Assembly: GCA_943330745.2 (NCBI GenBank)
Contig: CALQIX020000020.1
Coordinates: 1 to 64,000 of the forward strand
Direction of reading: 5' to 3'
Length of the DNA stretch: 64,000 bases
Origin: Lishizhenia tianjinensis
Lineage (GTDB): Bacteria; Bacteroidota; Bacteroidia; Flavobacteriales_D; Crocinitomicaceae
The notes below the pieces were generated by a model. The model saw only the letters and a list, made by a program, of their open reading frames with translations. It searched no databases and was not told where the DNA came from. Each line of letters opens with the position of its first letter. Position 1 is the first letter of the stretch. Positions 8,494 through 17,715 of the stretch are shown here, piece after piece. The position numbers were made by a program, and so were the translations under genes.

Positions 8494-10983
8494 TTAATTT
8501 AACTTTACATTTGTTTCTTTCATGCGTTTCAGTTTCTTTTTCAACATGGAATAATCCAACCAATAAATCACTTTTAGAGAAAAACTATTTATTGGACCAT
8601 TTTCAAGAGTACTCTTCAAATTCGACCAATACAAATCACCCACCCTACCATCGGAAGCAAAGATTGAATTTTTCCACACTAAATTTATTTCACTTCCAGG
8701 CAAGAAAACCCAACGGTATTGTAAATCGATGGTAAAGGCATTGTAGTTGATGTTGTAGGCCGAATTACCATCGGAGTCCATGCCAGTAAAACCATCCAAT
8801 TGATCCAACCGCCCTTGATCATTAAGCAAAAGGAAAGAATCGTAGGTTAAGGTTGAACGATAGTGCCTTAAGCGAAAAGTAATTCCCATTCGATTTGTCA
8901 ATATAACATCCGCTGAAAGCGCTTGAATGGTGTTCACACGATCCCGATTTCCAAATAAAATACCTGTAACAGCTTGAGTTGGTTGACCAAATTGAATAGC
9001 ATACCCCTGACTGTTGTATTGAAATTCTTGTTCCCAGCTATAAATCAATGATACATAATCTGAAATTCTCCACCGTGGATTGAATTGATAATCCCATTCC
9101 CACCAATTAGTTCGCCCAACAAATGTATAACCCACACCCATATCGAACGCTACTTTTTTCTGATAATTACTAGAAACCCAAACAGAACCCCAATTCCAAA
9201 TTGGGCGAATAAAATAGGAGCCCCAATTTCGTGGCTCAAAAAAATCATAGCTTTCCGTAACTGAACCCGCATAACGCAATCCGGCCGCGTTAAAATCTTT
9301 GGAAACCATCGTAAAATTCGCATTCAAATAGGTACCTGTGTAATGATTAGGTAGATAAAGGCCCGCAACACTAGCCGAAGCACCAACCAACATTTTATTC
9401 AGATAATCCCACTTTGGTTTAAAATTCCGATAGCCAGCAGATACTTCAAAAACTCTACGATTATTGTTGTAATTGAACCCCAAATCATTCGGGTCATAGG
9501 TGTCAGATTCTTCGAGGTAACCCATTCCATAAACCCATTTTCCGCGTTGTTTACCAATATTCAAATTATACCGATAACCTAATTCATTGGAAGTTGAGCC
9601 CGATTTACTTGACAATGCCGTTCTACCATTAAAAAAATAATTGTTGTTTTTGGAATTAAATACAAAATTCAACCCGGAAACGTTGGCATCGTAAAAATCC
9701 CCAGCGCGCCACACATTTGTGTTGGTAAACGTGATGGAACTATTATTCTTTAAATTTTTATCGAGAACAAAAACATTATAATTTGTTAATGGAGATACGA
9801 TAACGGAGCGATTTAAATCCAAAATGGTGTCGAAAGCCATACCCTGCTGCTCCGCAGTAATAGCGTTAAAAAATCCAATTCCCAATCCATTTTTCATGCG
9901 ACCAGAAATCTTACTAGCATTATACAATTGAGAAGGCAGTGGTTCATTTACCAACACTTCATTTTGTGTTAATTGTGCATTCGAGATTGCAGAAGGTGCT
10001 TGAATTCCTATCCGTCTACTGTAAAACAATCCTGCTTTATTAAAAAGTTCTGTTCCCTCTGTAAAAAATTGCCTATTTTCATTGAATTGAACTTCAAAAG
10101 GAGTCAAATTCAATACTTTTTGATCAAAAACTACCTGTCCAAAATCCGGAACAAGTGTAACGTCTAATGTAAACGCCTCATTCAATCCATATTTAATATC
10201 CAAACCGCCATTCATTGATTTGTTCCATCCAATCTCTCCATTTTGGTCCGGTACTCTGTCCAAATAAGAAGATAAATACGGCATAAATGCAAGTCTCAGT
10301 GGAGGTTCAATTCCTTTTAAGCCTAAAATATCTCCGCTTTCTAATAGGTAATTCTCTAAGTCAGGATTCACAGGTGACCAAGTAGATTCCTCTCGCAAGC
10401 GTGAAATTTGCCTAGAAAAATTAACGCCCCAAGATTGAACTTCTTTTTTAGGAAATCGAAATGCCGAATAGGGTATTCTGATTTCGGCAATCCAAGCTGA
10501 ATCTGAAATATGAATGACTGAATTCCATACTAAATTCAATTGGTCGTTGTAATCATTAGCTGCTATTTTGGCATCTATTTGAACCCCACGACTTGTAACA
10601 CCAAAATAAAATCCATTCTGATTATCATTATAGGTATCCAAAAAAATGGAGAAGATATCGAGTGTTGGCGCAAAATCATCGCGCAAGGAAAGCACTTTTG
10701 AAATTGAATCTGGATGATCGTAACAAACAGCAGCAAAATAAATCGCTTGATCGTCATATGTAATTTGAACTGTGGTTTTTTTACCTGAAACTTTACCTGG
10801 CGTTGGTTTTATTTGTGTAAATCCAGTAACACCTGCCGCTTTTCGCCACGATTTTTCAGTGAGTTTACCATCTAATTGAATTGGTTCTAAATTGGGTTCA
10901 GCTTGAATTTGGAGTTGAGCTAAAACACTACTCCCTAAGCTTAAGAATTGAAAAAAAATAATGAAAAAGCTTGAAAATTTCAT
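8494..10983 (-). CDS. DUF5916 outer-membrane protein with N-terminal CBM9-like domain
   Basis: An 829-residue secreted protein. Its signal peptide ends near SVLAQ. A carbohydrate-binding family 9-like domain follows (about 25-215; IQLDGKLTEKSW, YDDQAIYFAAVCYD, SIFLDTYNDNQNGFYFGV). The remaining about 600 residues match the DUF5916 pattern: VTLVPDFGQV, NRQFFTEG, then many amphipathic strands expected to form an outer-membrane barrel. The function is not established in the family. The gene is read against the cbb3 genes and separates hemN-ccoI from ccoS. A -7 element lies 5 nt before its ATG. Confidence 0.85.
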   Translation of the reverse strand: MKFSSFFIIFFQFLSLGSSVLAQLQIQAEPNLEPIQLDGKLTEKSWRKAAGVTGFTQIKPTPGKVSGKKTTVQITYDDQAIYFAAVCYDHPDSISKVLSLRDDFAPTLDIFSIFLDTYNDNQNGFYFGVTSRGVQIDAKIAANDYNDQLNLVWNSVIHISDSAWIAEIRIPYSAFRFPKKEVQSWGVNFSRQISRLREESTWSPVNPDLENYLLESGDILGLKGIEPPLRLAFMPYLSSYLDRVPDQNGEIGWNKSMNGGLDIKYGLNEAFTLDVTLVPDFGQVVFDQKVLNLTPFEVQFNENRQFFTEGTELFNKAGLFYSRRIGIQAPSAISNAQLTQNEVLVNEPLPSQLYNASKISGRMKNGLGIGFFNAITAEQQGMAFDTILDLNRSVIVSPLTNYNVFVLDKNLKNNSSITFTNTNVWRAGDFYDANVSGLNFVFNSKNNNYFFNGRTALSSKSGSTSNELGYRYNLNIGKQRGKWVYGMGYLEESDTYDPNDLGFNYNNNRRVFEVSAGYRNFKPKWDYLNKMLVGASASVAGLYLPNHYTGTYLNANFTMVSKDFNAAGLRYAGSVTESYDFFEPRNWGSYFIRPIWNWGSVWVSSNYQKKVAFDMGVGYTFVGRTNWWEWDYQFNPRWRISDYVSLIYSWEQEFQYNSQGYAIQFGQPTQAVTGILFGNRDRVNTIQALSADVILTNRMGITFRLRHYRSTLTYDSFLLLNDQGRLDQLDGFTGMDSDGNSAYNINYNAFTIDLQYRWVFLPGSEINLVWKNSIFASDGRVGDLYWSNLKSTLENGPINSFSLKVIYWLDYSMLKKKLKRMKETNVKLN

Positions 10984-10988
10984 GTGAG

Positions 10989-10996
10989 CAAAAATA
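10989..10996 (-). promoter_or_regulatory. -7 promoter element for the DUF5916 gene
   Basis: On the minus strand TATTTTTG matches TAnnTTTG exactly and is followed by 5 nt and then the ATG. This again predicts a leaderless or very short-leader transcript. Confidence 0.4.
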
Positions 10997-11067
10997 CAGC
11001 AATGTTATTTAAAATGGATAACTTTTATATAAATCACATCAATTTTAGCTCGGTCATTCAAAAAACA

Positions 11068-11079
11068 TGATATAAATCA
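11068..11079 (+). promoter_or_regulatory. FNR/CRP-type operator upstream of the cbb3 operon
   Basis: TGATATAAATCA is a perfect TGAT-N4-ATCA palindrome, the core of the FNR/FixK box. It sits 57 bp before the ccoS start. In other bacteria such boxes activate cbb3 operons at low oxygen. The regulator itself is not in this window. The position relative to the transcription start is unknown. Confidence 0.5.
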
Positions 11080-11136
11080 GTTTTTAAGATGCTAACGGTC
11101 ATTCCGTTTTTTTTTGAATCTCGCCAATTTTGCATT

Positions 11137-11325
11137 ATGGGAATTATTTACATAATGCTTATTGTTAGTCTATTCTTAGCGCTATTTTTCTTGCTTGCTT
11201 TTCTTTGGGCAACAAAAAATGGTCAGTTTGAAGATGACAAGACCCCTTCGATACGCATTTTATATGATAACGAATTAGAATTAAATAACCACAAACAATC
11301 AGAAGATGGTAACAGAGAAATTTAG
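11137..11325 (+). CDS. ccoS: cbb3 oxidase maturation protein CcoS
   Basis: A 62-residue protein with one N-terminal membrane helix (MGIIYIMLIVSLFLALFFL) followed by WATKNGQFEDDKTPS. That acidic segment is typical of CcoS, which is needed for heme and copper insertion into cbb3 oxidase. The ATG at 11137 is chosen because the family starts right before this helix. An upstream ATG at 11089 would add an unlikely extension. The gene overlaps ccoNO by 20 bp. The sequence caattttg, one mismatch from TAnnTTTG, ends 4 nt before the start. Confidence 0.9.
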   Translation: MGIIYIMLIVSLFLALFFLLAFLWATKNGQFEDDKTPSIRILYDNELELNNHKQSEDGNREI

Positions 11326-13477
11326 TTACGACAATAAAATTGTCAAATTATTCGCTTATGCAACTGTGATTTGGGGAATAACCGGCATGCTCGTTGGGCT
11401 GATTATTGCTTTACAATTAGCATTTCCTGAATTTTTTAATGATTACCTAGGGTTCAGTTTTCTATCTTTTGGTCGATTAAGGCCTTTACATACAAATGCG
11501 GTAATATTTGCTTTTGTAGGGAATGGTATTTTTACCGGGTATTATTATTCGTTGCAACGCTTACTAAAAACAAGAATGTGGAGCGACAAAATGTCTTACC
11601 TTCATTTTTATGGATGGCAATTAATTATAGTTTGCGCTGTTGCCACTTTACCTTTTGGAATTACAACAGGTAAGGAATATGCCGAATTGGAATGGTGGAT
11701 TGATATTCTCATTGCTGGTATTTGGGTTGTATGGGGCTGGAATATGTTTGCCACCATTCTTGTACGAAGAGTAAAACATTTGTATGTTGCCATTTGGTTT
11801 TATATCGCAACGTTCGTTACAGTTGCAATGTTGCATATTTTTAACTCATTTGAACTACCCGTTTCATTCATGAAAAGTTATTCGTGGTATGCTGGTGTAC
11901 AAGATGCATTGGTGCAATGGTGGTATGGTCACAATGCTGTTGCTTTTTTCTTAACCACCCCCTATTTAGGGTTGATGTATTATTTTATTCCAAAAGCTGC
12001 AAATAGACCCGTTTATTCCTATCGATTATCCATTATTCATTTCTGGGCATTGATATTTCTTTACATTTGGGCAGGGCCACATCATTTATTATATACTTCA
12101 TTACCTGATTGGGCACAAAGTTTAGGCGTAGTATTTTCCATCATGTTAATCGCGCCATCATGGGGAGGAATGTTAAATGGATTATTGACATTACGCGGAG
12201 CATGGGACAGAGTTAGAGATGATGTAATGTTGAAATTTATGGTAGTTGCACTAACATGCTATGGTATGGCGACTTTTGAAGGCCCGTTGCTTTCATTGAA
12301 AAACGTAAATGTAATATCACATTTTACCGATTGGACAATAGCACACGTTCATGTTGGCGGATTGGGCTGGAATGGAATGTTCACTTTTGGTCTATTATAC
12401 TGGTTATTCCCCCGAATTTATAGAACAAAACTATACTCAACTAAGCTAGCAAACCAACATTTCTGGATTGCTACTCTAGGAATTATCTTATATGCAATTC
12501 CAATGTACATTGCTGGATTCATGCAAGGTTTGATGTGGCAAGACTTTTTACCTGATGGCACATTAGTTAATAAAGAATTTCTTTCAACGGTAGACGCATT
12601 GAAACCGTATTATATGCTCCGCTCATTAGGAGGATTACTTTACTTAACCGGTGCAATCCTTATGTTTTATAACTTAATTAAAACGGCAAAAAGTGGAAGT
12701 CTTCTTGCAAATGAAGAAGATGAAGCTATTGTTCTTCGTGACAAAAATGTAAAAAGCACGAATGAATATTGGCACCGCACCATCGAAAGAAAACCAATTC
12801 AATTTATGGTAATCAGTATCATTGTGGTTGCAATTGGAGGATTAATAGAAATCATTCCAACTCTGATTGTTAAGAGTAATGTCCCAACAATTAGCAGTGT
12901 AAAACCATATACTGCATTAGAACTAGAAGGTCGAGATTTATACATTCGCGAAGGGTGCTACAATTGCCACTCCCAGATGGTTAGGCCTTTACGATTTGAA
13001 ACAGTACGTTATGGGGAATATTCCAAATCAGGTGAATTTGTGTACGACCATCCTTTTCAATGGGGTTCAAAACGAACGGGTCCAGATTTGGCACGAGAAG
13101 GTGGATTGAGAAGTAACTTTTGGCATTTTCAACACATGATTCGTCCTAAAGATTTATCACCAGGATCTATCATGCCCGCCTATACTTGGATGAACGAAGA
13201 TGACTTAAACCTTGATTTAACGGAAAAGAAAATAAATGCTATGCGCACACTAGGAGTCCCATATCCAGAAAGGTATGCAGCAATATCAGTATCTGATCTT
13301 AAAAAGCAAGCCTTAGTAATTGCAACAGATATCGTAAGTAATATTCCGGGACAAAAGCTGAGTGAATCACAAAAGCAAGAAAAAATCAACTCCATTGTAA
13401 ATAAAGAAATCATTGCTATGATTGCTTATTTACAACGACTTGGCACGGATATCAAGCCAAAAACAAGTAAAAAATAA
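11306..13477 (+). CDS. ccoNO: cbb3-type cytochrome c oxidase, fused CcoN-CcoO subunit
   Basis: The 723-residue protein combines the catalytic heme-copper subunit CcoN (about 1-465) with the monoheme cytochrome CcoO (about 495-723). Visible CcoN residues are H62 and H349 (heme b), H209, H259 and H260 (CuB), Y253 (the likely cross-linked Tyr in FLYIWAGPHH) and H347 (heme b3). The CcoO part has a membrane anchor (about 499-521), the heme site C551-YN-C554-H555 and a possible axial Met at M623. This fusion is known in Bacteroidota. The complex reduces O2 to water and pumps protons at low oxygen. Confidence 0.96.
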   Translation: MVTEKFSYDNKIVKLFAYATVIWGITGMLVGLIIALQLAFPEFFNDYLGFSFLSFGRLRPLHTNAVIFAFVGNGIFTGYYYSLQRLLKTRMWSDKMSYLHFYGWQLIIVCAVATLPFGITTGKEYAELEWWIDILIAGIWVVWGWNMFATILVRRVKHLYVAIWFYIATFVTVAMLHIFNSFELPVSFMKSYSWYAGVQDALVQWWYGHNAVAFFLTTPYLGLMYYFIPKAANRPVYSYRLSIIHFWALIFLYIWAGPHHLLYTSLPDWAQSLGVVFSIMLIAPSWGGMLNGLLTLRGAWDRVRDDVMLKFMVVALTCYGMATFEGPLLSLKNVNVISHFTDWTIAHVHVGGLGWNGMFTFGLLYWLFPRIYRTKLYSTKLANQHFWIATLGIILYAIPMYIAGFMQGLMWQDFLPDGTLVNKEFLSTVDALKPYYMLRSLGGLLYLTGAILMFYNLIKTAKSGSLLANEEDEAIVLRDKNVKSTNEYWHRTIERKPIQFMVISIIVVAIGGLIEIIPTLIVKSNVPTISSVKPYTALELEGRDLYIREGCYNCHSQMVRPLRFETVRYGEYSKSGEFVYDHPFQWGSKRTGPDLAREGGLRSNFWHFQHMIRPKDLSPGSIMPAYTWMNEDDLNLDLTEKKINAMRTLGVPYPERYAAISVSDLKKQALVIATDIVSNIPGQKLSESQKQEKINSIVNKEIIAMIAYLQRLGTDIKPKTSKK

Positions 13478-13480
13478 ATT

Positions 13481-13660
13481 ATGCTACGATTTATAAAACA
13501 TTCAATGACAACAATTGATGGCGTTTCGATTTTCCCAATGATTTCGCTCTTGATTTTTGTTGTGTTTTTCATCGTTATAACCTTTATGGTTTGGAAAATG
13601 AAAAAGGAAGAAGTTACCGAACTGGAAAACTTACCATTAGAAAAAAAAGAAAATAGCTAA
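13481..13660 (+). CDS. ccoQ: cbb3 oxidase subunit CcoQ-like small membrane protein
   Basis: 59 residues lie 3 bp after ccoNO. A short N-terminal region is followed by one membrane helix (FPMISLLIFVVFFIVITFMVW, about 18-39) and an acidic/Lys tail (KMKKEEVTELENLPLEKK). Size, topology and position between ccoNO and ccoP identify it as CcoQ/FixQ, which stabilises the core complex. Sequence conservation in this family is low, so position is the main evidence. Confidence 0.82.
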   Translation: MLRFIKHSMTTIDGVSIFPMISLLIFVVFFIVITFMVWKMKKEEVTELENLPLEKKENS

Positions 13661-13682
13661 AACGCAAAAAATAAATAGGGAA

Positions 13683-15098
13683 ATGAAAACACTAACTAGT
13701 ATACAAATCGTACTAAGTATCATCTGGCTAGGCACTTCAGCTCTGGCTCAAGATGGTGAAAAACTATTTAAATCTCGTTGTTCATCTTGTCATATGATAG
13801 ACAAAAACTCAACTGGGCCTGCCCTAAAAGGTGCTAAAGCTAAATGGGAAGCCGCAGGTGAAGGATCATTACTGTACGACTGGGTAATGAATTCAACAAA
13901 TATTATTGCTGCAGGCACGAGCCAATCCGCAAAAGCTATTCAAGGGTTTTCACCAACGGTTATGCCTCCTCAAACGGTTACAAAATCAGAAATTGATGCT
14001 GTTTTTACCTATATTGATACTTACATCGCCCCAGTTGCAGCAAATACAACGAGTGCAGGATCTACATCACCTGACTCAGAAAAAAAAGTAATCAAAAAAC
14101 CTAATTATGCGAGTAATTTAACCTTTTTTTATTTCTTACTATTGGGAATTGTAATACAAATTATTGCCATTATGATTCTTTCTGGAACTGTTGGGCGTTT
14201 TATTAAATCAGACTTCTTCCGAGATAAAATTGCAAAAGGCACGGTAAAAAAAGGAATATTAGTATTAATCGTTTCCTTATATTCTCTGACTCCAAATAAC
14301 CTAATGGCATTTACCCTGCGAAAAGCGGGAGAAGGAGACCCAACACAACCTTGGTTATTGATTGAAAATGCAGATTTATATGCCTTGGCTGCCATAAATA
14401 TTGTATTACTCATGGTTGTTATTTATTTACGAAGTCTTTTTACCTCGTTAATGGAGATGGTTGTTCCTAAAAAAGAAGAAGCTACTAAAGTTGCGGTAGT
14501 AAATATCAAGAAAATCAATGCTATTTTAACAGATGCCGTAGATATTGAAGAAGAACATACTATATTAATGGATCATGAATATGATGGTATTAGAGAATTG
14601 GATAACAATTTGCCTCCTTGGTGGGTTTGGGGATTTGTGGCAACAATTATTTTTGCAGTTACTTATTTAATCAATTATCACGTACTCGGAACTTCGGATT
14701 TACAAATTCAAGCCTATAACAAAGAAAAAGCTCAGGCAAAAATTGAGGTGGATGCTTATCTAAAAAAAATGGCCTTAAATGTGGATGAAACCAATGTAAC
14801 AACTTTAACAAGCCTTGATGCAATTAACGCTGGTAAATCTTTATATAAGGAAAATTGTGTCTCTTGTCACATGGAGAAAGGGGAAGGTCAAACTGGTCCA
14901 AATTTAACAGACAAGCAATGGATTTACGGTTTTGATATCAAGGAGGTATTTAAATCCATAAAGCAAGGTCGACCAAATGGTATGCCAGAGCACGCCTCAA
15001 AATTCAATCCTGTTCAAATTCAGCAAGTAGCATCATATATTCTTTCTATGCCTGAAACAAAAGGAAAGGAAAGTCAAGGTGCAATTCTTGAGAAATAA
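13683..15098 (+). CDS. ccoP: cbb3 oxidase subunit CcoP with an additional N-terminal cytochrome c domain
   Basis: A 471-residue protein. A signal peptide (to about 23) is followed by a cytochrome c domain with C33-SS-C36-H37. A Ser/Thr linker and three membrane segments come next (about 147-170, 190-210, 232-253). Then comes the typical CcoP N-terminal sequence (LDNNLPPWWVWGF and a helix about 313-335) and a second heme site C392-VS-C395-H396. Flavobacterial CcoP as I know it is about 300 residues with one cytochrome c domain, so the N-terminal module with extra membrane helices is an addition. It may give a longer electron-entry path. Confidence 0.9.
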   Translation: MKTLTSIQIVLSIIWLGTSALAQDGEKLFKSRCSSCHMIDKNSTGPALKGAKAKWEAAGEGSLLYDWVMNSTNIIAAGTSQSAKAIQGFSPTVMPPQTVTKSEIDAVFTYIDTYIAPVAANTTSAGSTSPDSEKKVIKKPNYASNLTFFYFLLLGIVIQIIAIMILSGTVGRFIKSDFFRDKIAKGTVKKGILVLIVSLYSLTPNNLMAFTLRKAGEGDPTQPWLLIENADLYALAAINIVLLMVVIYLRSLFTSLMEMVVPKKEEATKVAVVNIKKINAILTDAVDIEEEHTILMDHEYDGIRELDNNLPPWWVWGFVATIIFAVTYLINYHVLGTSDLQIQAYNKEKAQAKIEVDAYLKKMALNVDETNVTTLTSLDAINAGKSLYKENCVSCHMEKGEGQTGPNLTDKQWIYGFDIKEVFKSIKQGRPNGMPEHASKFNPVQIQQVASYILSMPETKGKESQGAILEK

Positions 15099-15131
15099 AC
15101 CGGCGAAAAATTTAGCTAATCTAGAAGTGAA

Positions 15132-16529
15132 ATGCCCAAAGAAGATGAAACATTTAGAGATCACATTTCCACTGTAGACGAAAAGGGAAAAAGAGTTTGG
15201 ATATTTCCCAAAAAGCCCAGTGGTTGGTTTTATAGCAAACGAAAATTAGTTAGCTATGTTTTTCTGGCTATTTTATTCATTGCACCGCATATCTATATTT
15301 TTGACGAACCACTGTTAATGTTCAATGTTATTGAACGTAAATTCATTATTTTCGGTAAAATATTTTGGCCGCAAGATTTGTATTTGTTTGCCTTAGCACT
15401 AATATTGGGTGTTATTTTTGTTATCTTTTTTACCATCATTTTTGGACGCCTTTTTTGCGGCTGGATTTGCCCTCAAACCATTTTTATGGAAATGGTTTTT
15501 CGTCGGATTGAATACCTCATCGATGGAGACTGGACAGAACAAAAGAAACTTAAAAACAGTAAATGGACCAAAGAAAAAATACTCAAACGATTTACCAAAC
15601 ACACCCTTTTTTGGATTATTTCTTTTCTCATTGCCAACACATTCCTTTCCTATATTATTGGTGCAAGAGAATTATTTAAAATACAACAAGATCCATTAGG
15701 ACAGCATGTAGGAGGTTTAATCGCAATTGTAATTTTCACTTCAGTCTTCTATGGTGTTTTTACATGGCTTAGAGAGCAAGTTTGCACTACAATTTGTCCA
15801 TACGGAAGACTTCAAGGAGTACTACTAGATGCAAATTCGATGGTAGTGGCTTACGATGAAGTAAGAGGAGAGAGTAGAGCTAAAATTCACAAAGGAGAAG
15901 ATAGAATAGCCGCTAAAAAAGGAGATTGTATCGATTGTATGCTTTGCGTTAACGTTTGCCCAACAGGTATTGATATTCGAAATGGAACACAGCTTGAATG
16001 CATCAATTGTACAGCATGTATAGATGCTTGTGATCATATCATGGAGGCTGTTCATCAACCTAAAGGATTGATTCGCTTTGTTTCAGAAAATGGAATTAAA
16101 AATAAAACACGTTTTCAGTGGACACGGAGAGTAATTGCATATACCAGTTTACTCAATGGACTGCTCATTACACTCACCGTTTTATTGATTACAAGACGTG
16201 ATTTTGACTCAACCATTCTACGTCAACGAGGCACAACTTATCAGGTGACAGACGACGGATTTATAACCAACATATATGAAATAACGGTTCTAAATAAGAC
16301 TCACAACTCCTATAAAATTGAAATAAAATCAGCCACGGAAGGTGTCGATTTGAAAGTTTTTAAATCCAATTTAACATTATCTAAAGAAGGGAATTTGAAT
16401 AGTAGGATTTTGCTAAAAACAAAAGAAAACATGATAAAAGGGAGTAAGGAAAATGTTATTATCCAAATTTACGGTAATGGGAAACTCATCGAAACTATAA
16501 AAACGAAATTAATTGGCCCAATAATTTAA
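15132..16529 (+). CDS. ccoG: cbb3 oxidase accessory protein CcoG/RdxA/FixG
   Basis: A 465-residue membrane iron-sulfur protein thought to reduce Cu(II) for delivery to CcoN. It has membrane segments near 38-58 and 83-105. The sequences RLFCGWICPQ (C109, C113) and CTTICPYG (C218, C222) follow. Two 4Fe-4S motifs use C266/C269/C272/C276 and C290/C293/C296/C300. A further helix (about 325-345) and a C-terminal Ig-like domain complete the family layout. It lies 33 bp after ccoP in the same operon. Confidence 0.93.
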   Translation: MPKEDETFRDHISTVDEKGKRVWIFPKKPSGWFYSKRKLVSYVFLAILFIAPHIYIFDEPLLMFNVIERKFIIFGKIFWPQDLYLFALALILGVIFVIFFTIIFGRLFCGWICPQTIFMEMVFRRIEYLIDGDWTEQKKLKNSKWTKEKILKRFTKHTLFWIISFLIANTFLSYIIGARELFKIQQDPLGQHVGGLIAIVIFTSVFYGVFTWLREQVCTTICPYGRLQGVLLDANSMVVAYDEVRGESRAKIHKGEDRIAAKKGDCIDCMLCVNVCPTGIDIRNGTQLECINCTACIDACDHIMEAVHQPKGLIRFVSENGIKNKTRFQWTRRVIAYTSLLNGLLITLTVLLITRRDFDSTILRQRGTTYQVTDDGFITNIYEITVLNKTHNSYKIEIKSATEGVDLKVFKSNLTLSKEGNLNSRILLKTKENMIKGSKENVIIQIYGNGKLIETIKTKLIGPII

Positions 16530-16532
16530 GCT

Positions 16533-16955
16533 ATGAACTGGGGAAAAGGAATTATTATTGCCATGTCAGCCTTCGTTATTTTTATATTAACCTTGGTTTT
16601 TACACTCATGAGTAATCGAGTTGATTTAACATCTGATGATTATTATAAAAAAGAAATTGGGTTTCAGGATGAGATTGAAGCGCAACGGCTGGGCCAAAAA
16701 TTTGATAGAAAACTCATTATTCAACAATCGAAAAACAGCATTTTTTTTGAATTTAAAGATTCTCTTCCCGCAAAAATTGGAACAATCGAATTTAACCGTC
16801 CGAGCGACCAAAAACTAGATAAAACCATTGTATGGAAAGGAGAACAAATGATTTTGTCTAAAAATCTATTTCAAAAAGGACTTTACCACCTTACTTTAGA
16901 ATTTATTCAAGGCGATCAAAAAATTCAAATAGACCGACAAATAATCATCGAATGA
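16533..16955 (+). CDS. ccoH: cbb3 oxidase assembly protein CcoH/FixH
   Basis: A 140-residue protein with one N-terminal membrane helix (about 5-27), then VDLTSDDYYKKEIGFQDEIEA, the conserved FixH stretch, and a periplasmic beta domain. CcoH is required for cbb3 assembly. It follows ccoG by 3 bp and overlaps the next gene by 4 bp (ATGA), so the three are translationally linked. Confidence 0.9.
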   Translation: MNWGKGIIIAMSAFVIFILTLVFTLMSNRVDLTSDDYYKKEIGFQDEIEAQRLGQKFDRKLIIQQSKNSIFFEFKDSLPAKIGTIEFNRPSDQKLDKTIVWKGEQMILSKNLFQKGLYHLTLEFIQGDQKIQIDRQIIIE

Positions 16956-17713
16956 CTTGGAGCATTATAACATCCGCTTTTTTATTGGGTATTGCATCCA
17001 ATTTACACTGTGTTGGAATGTGCGGCCCAATTGCGCTTTCAATACCATATAATTCAGTAAAAACAGGATGGTTTAATCTTAAAATTATTCGTGTTTTGCT
17101 CTATAATTTTGGTAGAATTTCAACCTATGCACTCTTAGGCTTGTGTGCTGGTTTGATTGGGTTATCGATTCAATTCATAGGTTTTTTGCAAATTGCAAGC
17201 ATCTTTTCGGGCGTGTTAATTATTCTTTTTGCGTGGAAACATTTTTTACCTGAGCTGCCAAGTTTTCGATTACAACAGAAACTTTTTCAATTTATCGGAA
17301 TACAATTTAGAAAACTGAAAACATCGAATTCTAGAGGAAATACTTTTTTCTTTGGAATGCTTAATGGTATTTTACCTTGTGGGATGGTGTATTTGGCTTT
17401 GCTAAATGCTATGCTTGCCCCTGAGATTGAAATCAGCGTATTGGCTATGGCTATTTTTGGCCTAGGAACCTTGCCAGCTATGATAATTATCGCATTTATA
17501 GGATCAAGTGTTCAGGTTTTTATTAGCAAATATAAATTAGCTGTTCCCATCTTATTGACCTTCGTAGGTATGTTTGCTATTTTTCGTGGTGCTGATTTAG
17601 GAATCCCGATGCTCAGCCCAAACAAAAAAATTATTGTGCAAAAATCTCAAAAGCCACACGAAATTTATTCCAAACCAGAAAACGCAAAGCCGGCATGCTG
17701 CCAAAAGAAATAA
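16952..17713 (+). CDS. sulfite exporter TauE/SafE family membrane protein of the cbb3 operon
   Basis: A 253-residue protein with about six membrane segments. It carries HCVGMCGPIALS near the N-terminus and NGILPCGMVYLAL in the second half, the paired Cys/Pro motifs of the UreH/SafE-like branch. The C-terminus has PACCQKK. Proteins of this type regularly close Bacteroidota cbb3 operons and may handle copper or redox equivalents for assembly. That role is inference from position and the Cys motifs. It overlaps ccoH by 4 bp and converges with the OmpA gene, leaving 2 bp. Confidence 0.85.
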   Translation: MTWSIITSAFLLGIASNLHCVGMCGPIALSIPYNSVKTGWFNLKIIRVLLYNFGRISTYALLGLCAGLIGLSIQFIGFLQIASIFSGVLIILFAWKHFLPELPSFRLQQKLFQFIGIQFRKLKTSNSRGNTFFFGMLNGILPCGMVYLALLNAMLAPEIEISVLAMAIFGLGTLPAMIIIAFIGSSVQVFISKYKLAVPILLTFVGMFAIFRGADLGIPMLSPNKKIIVQKSQKPHEIYSKPENAKPACCQKK

Positions 17714-17715
17714 AC

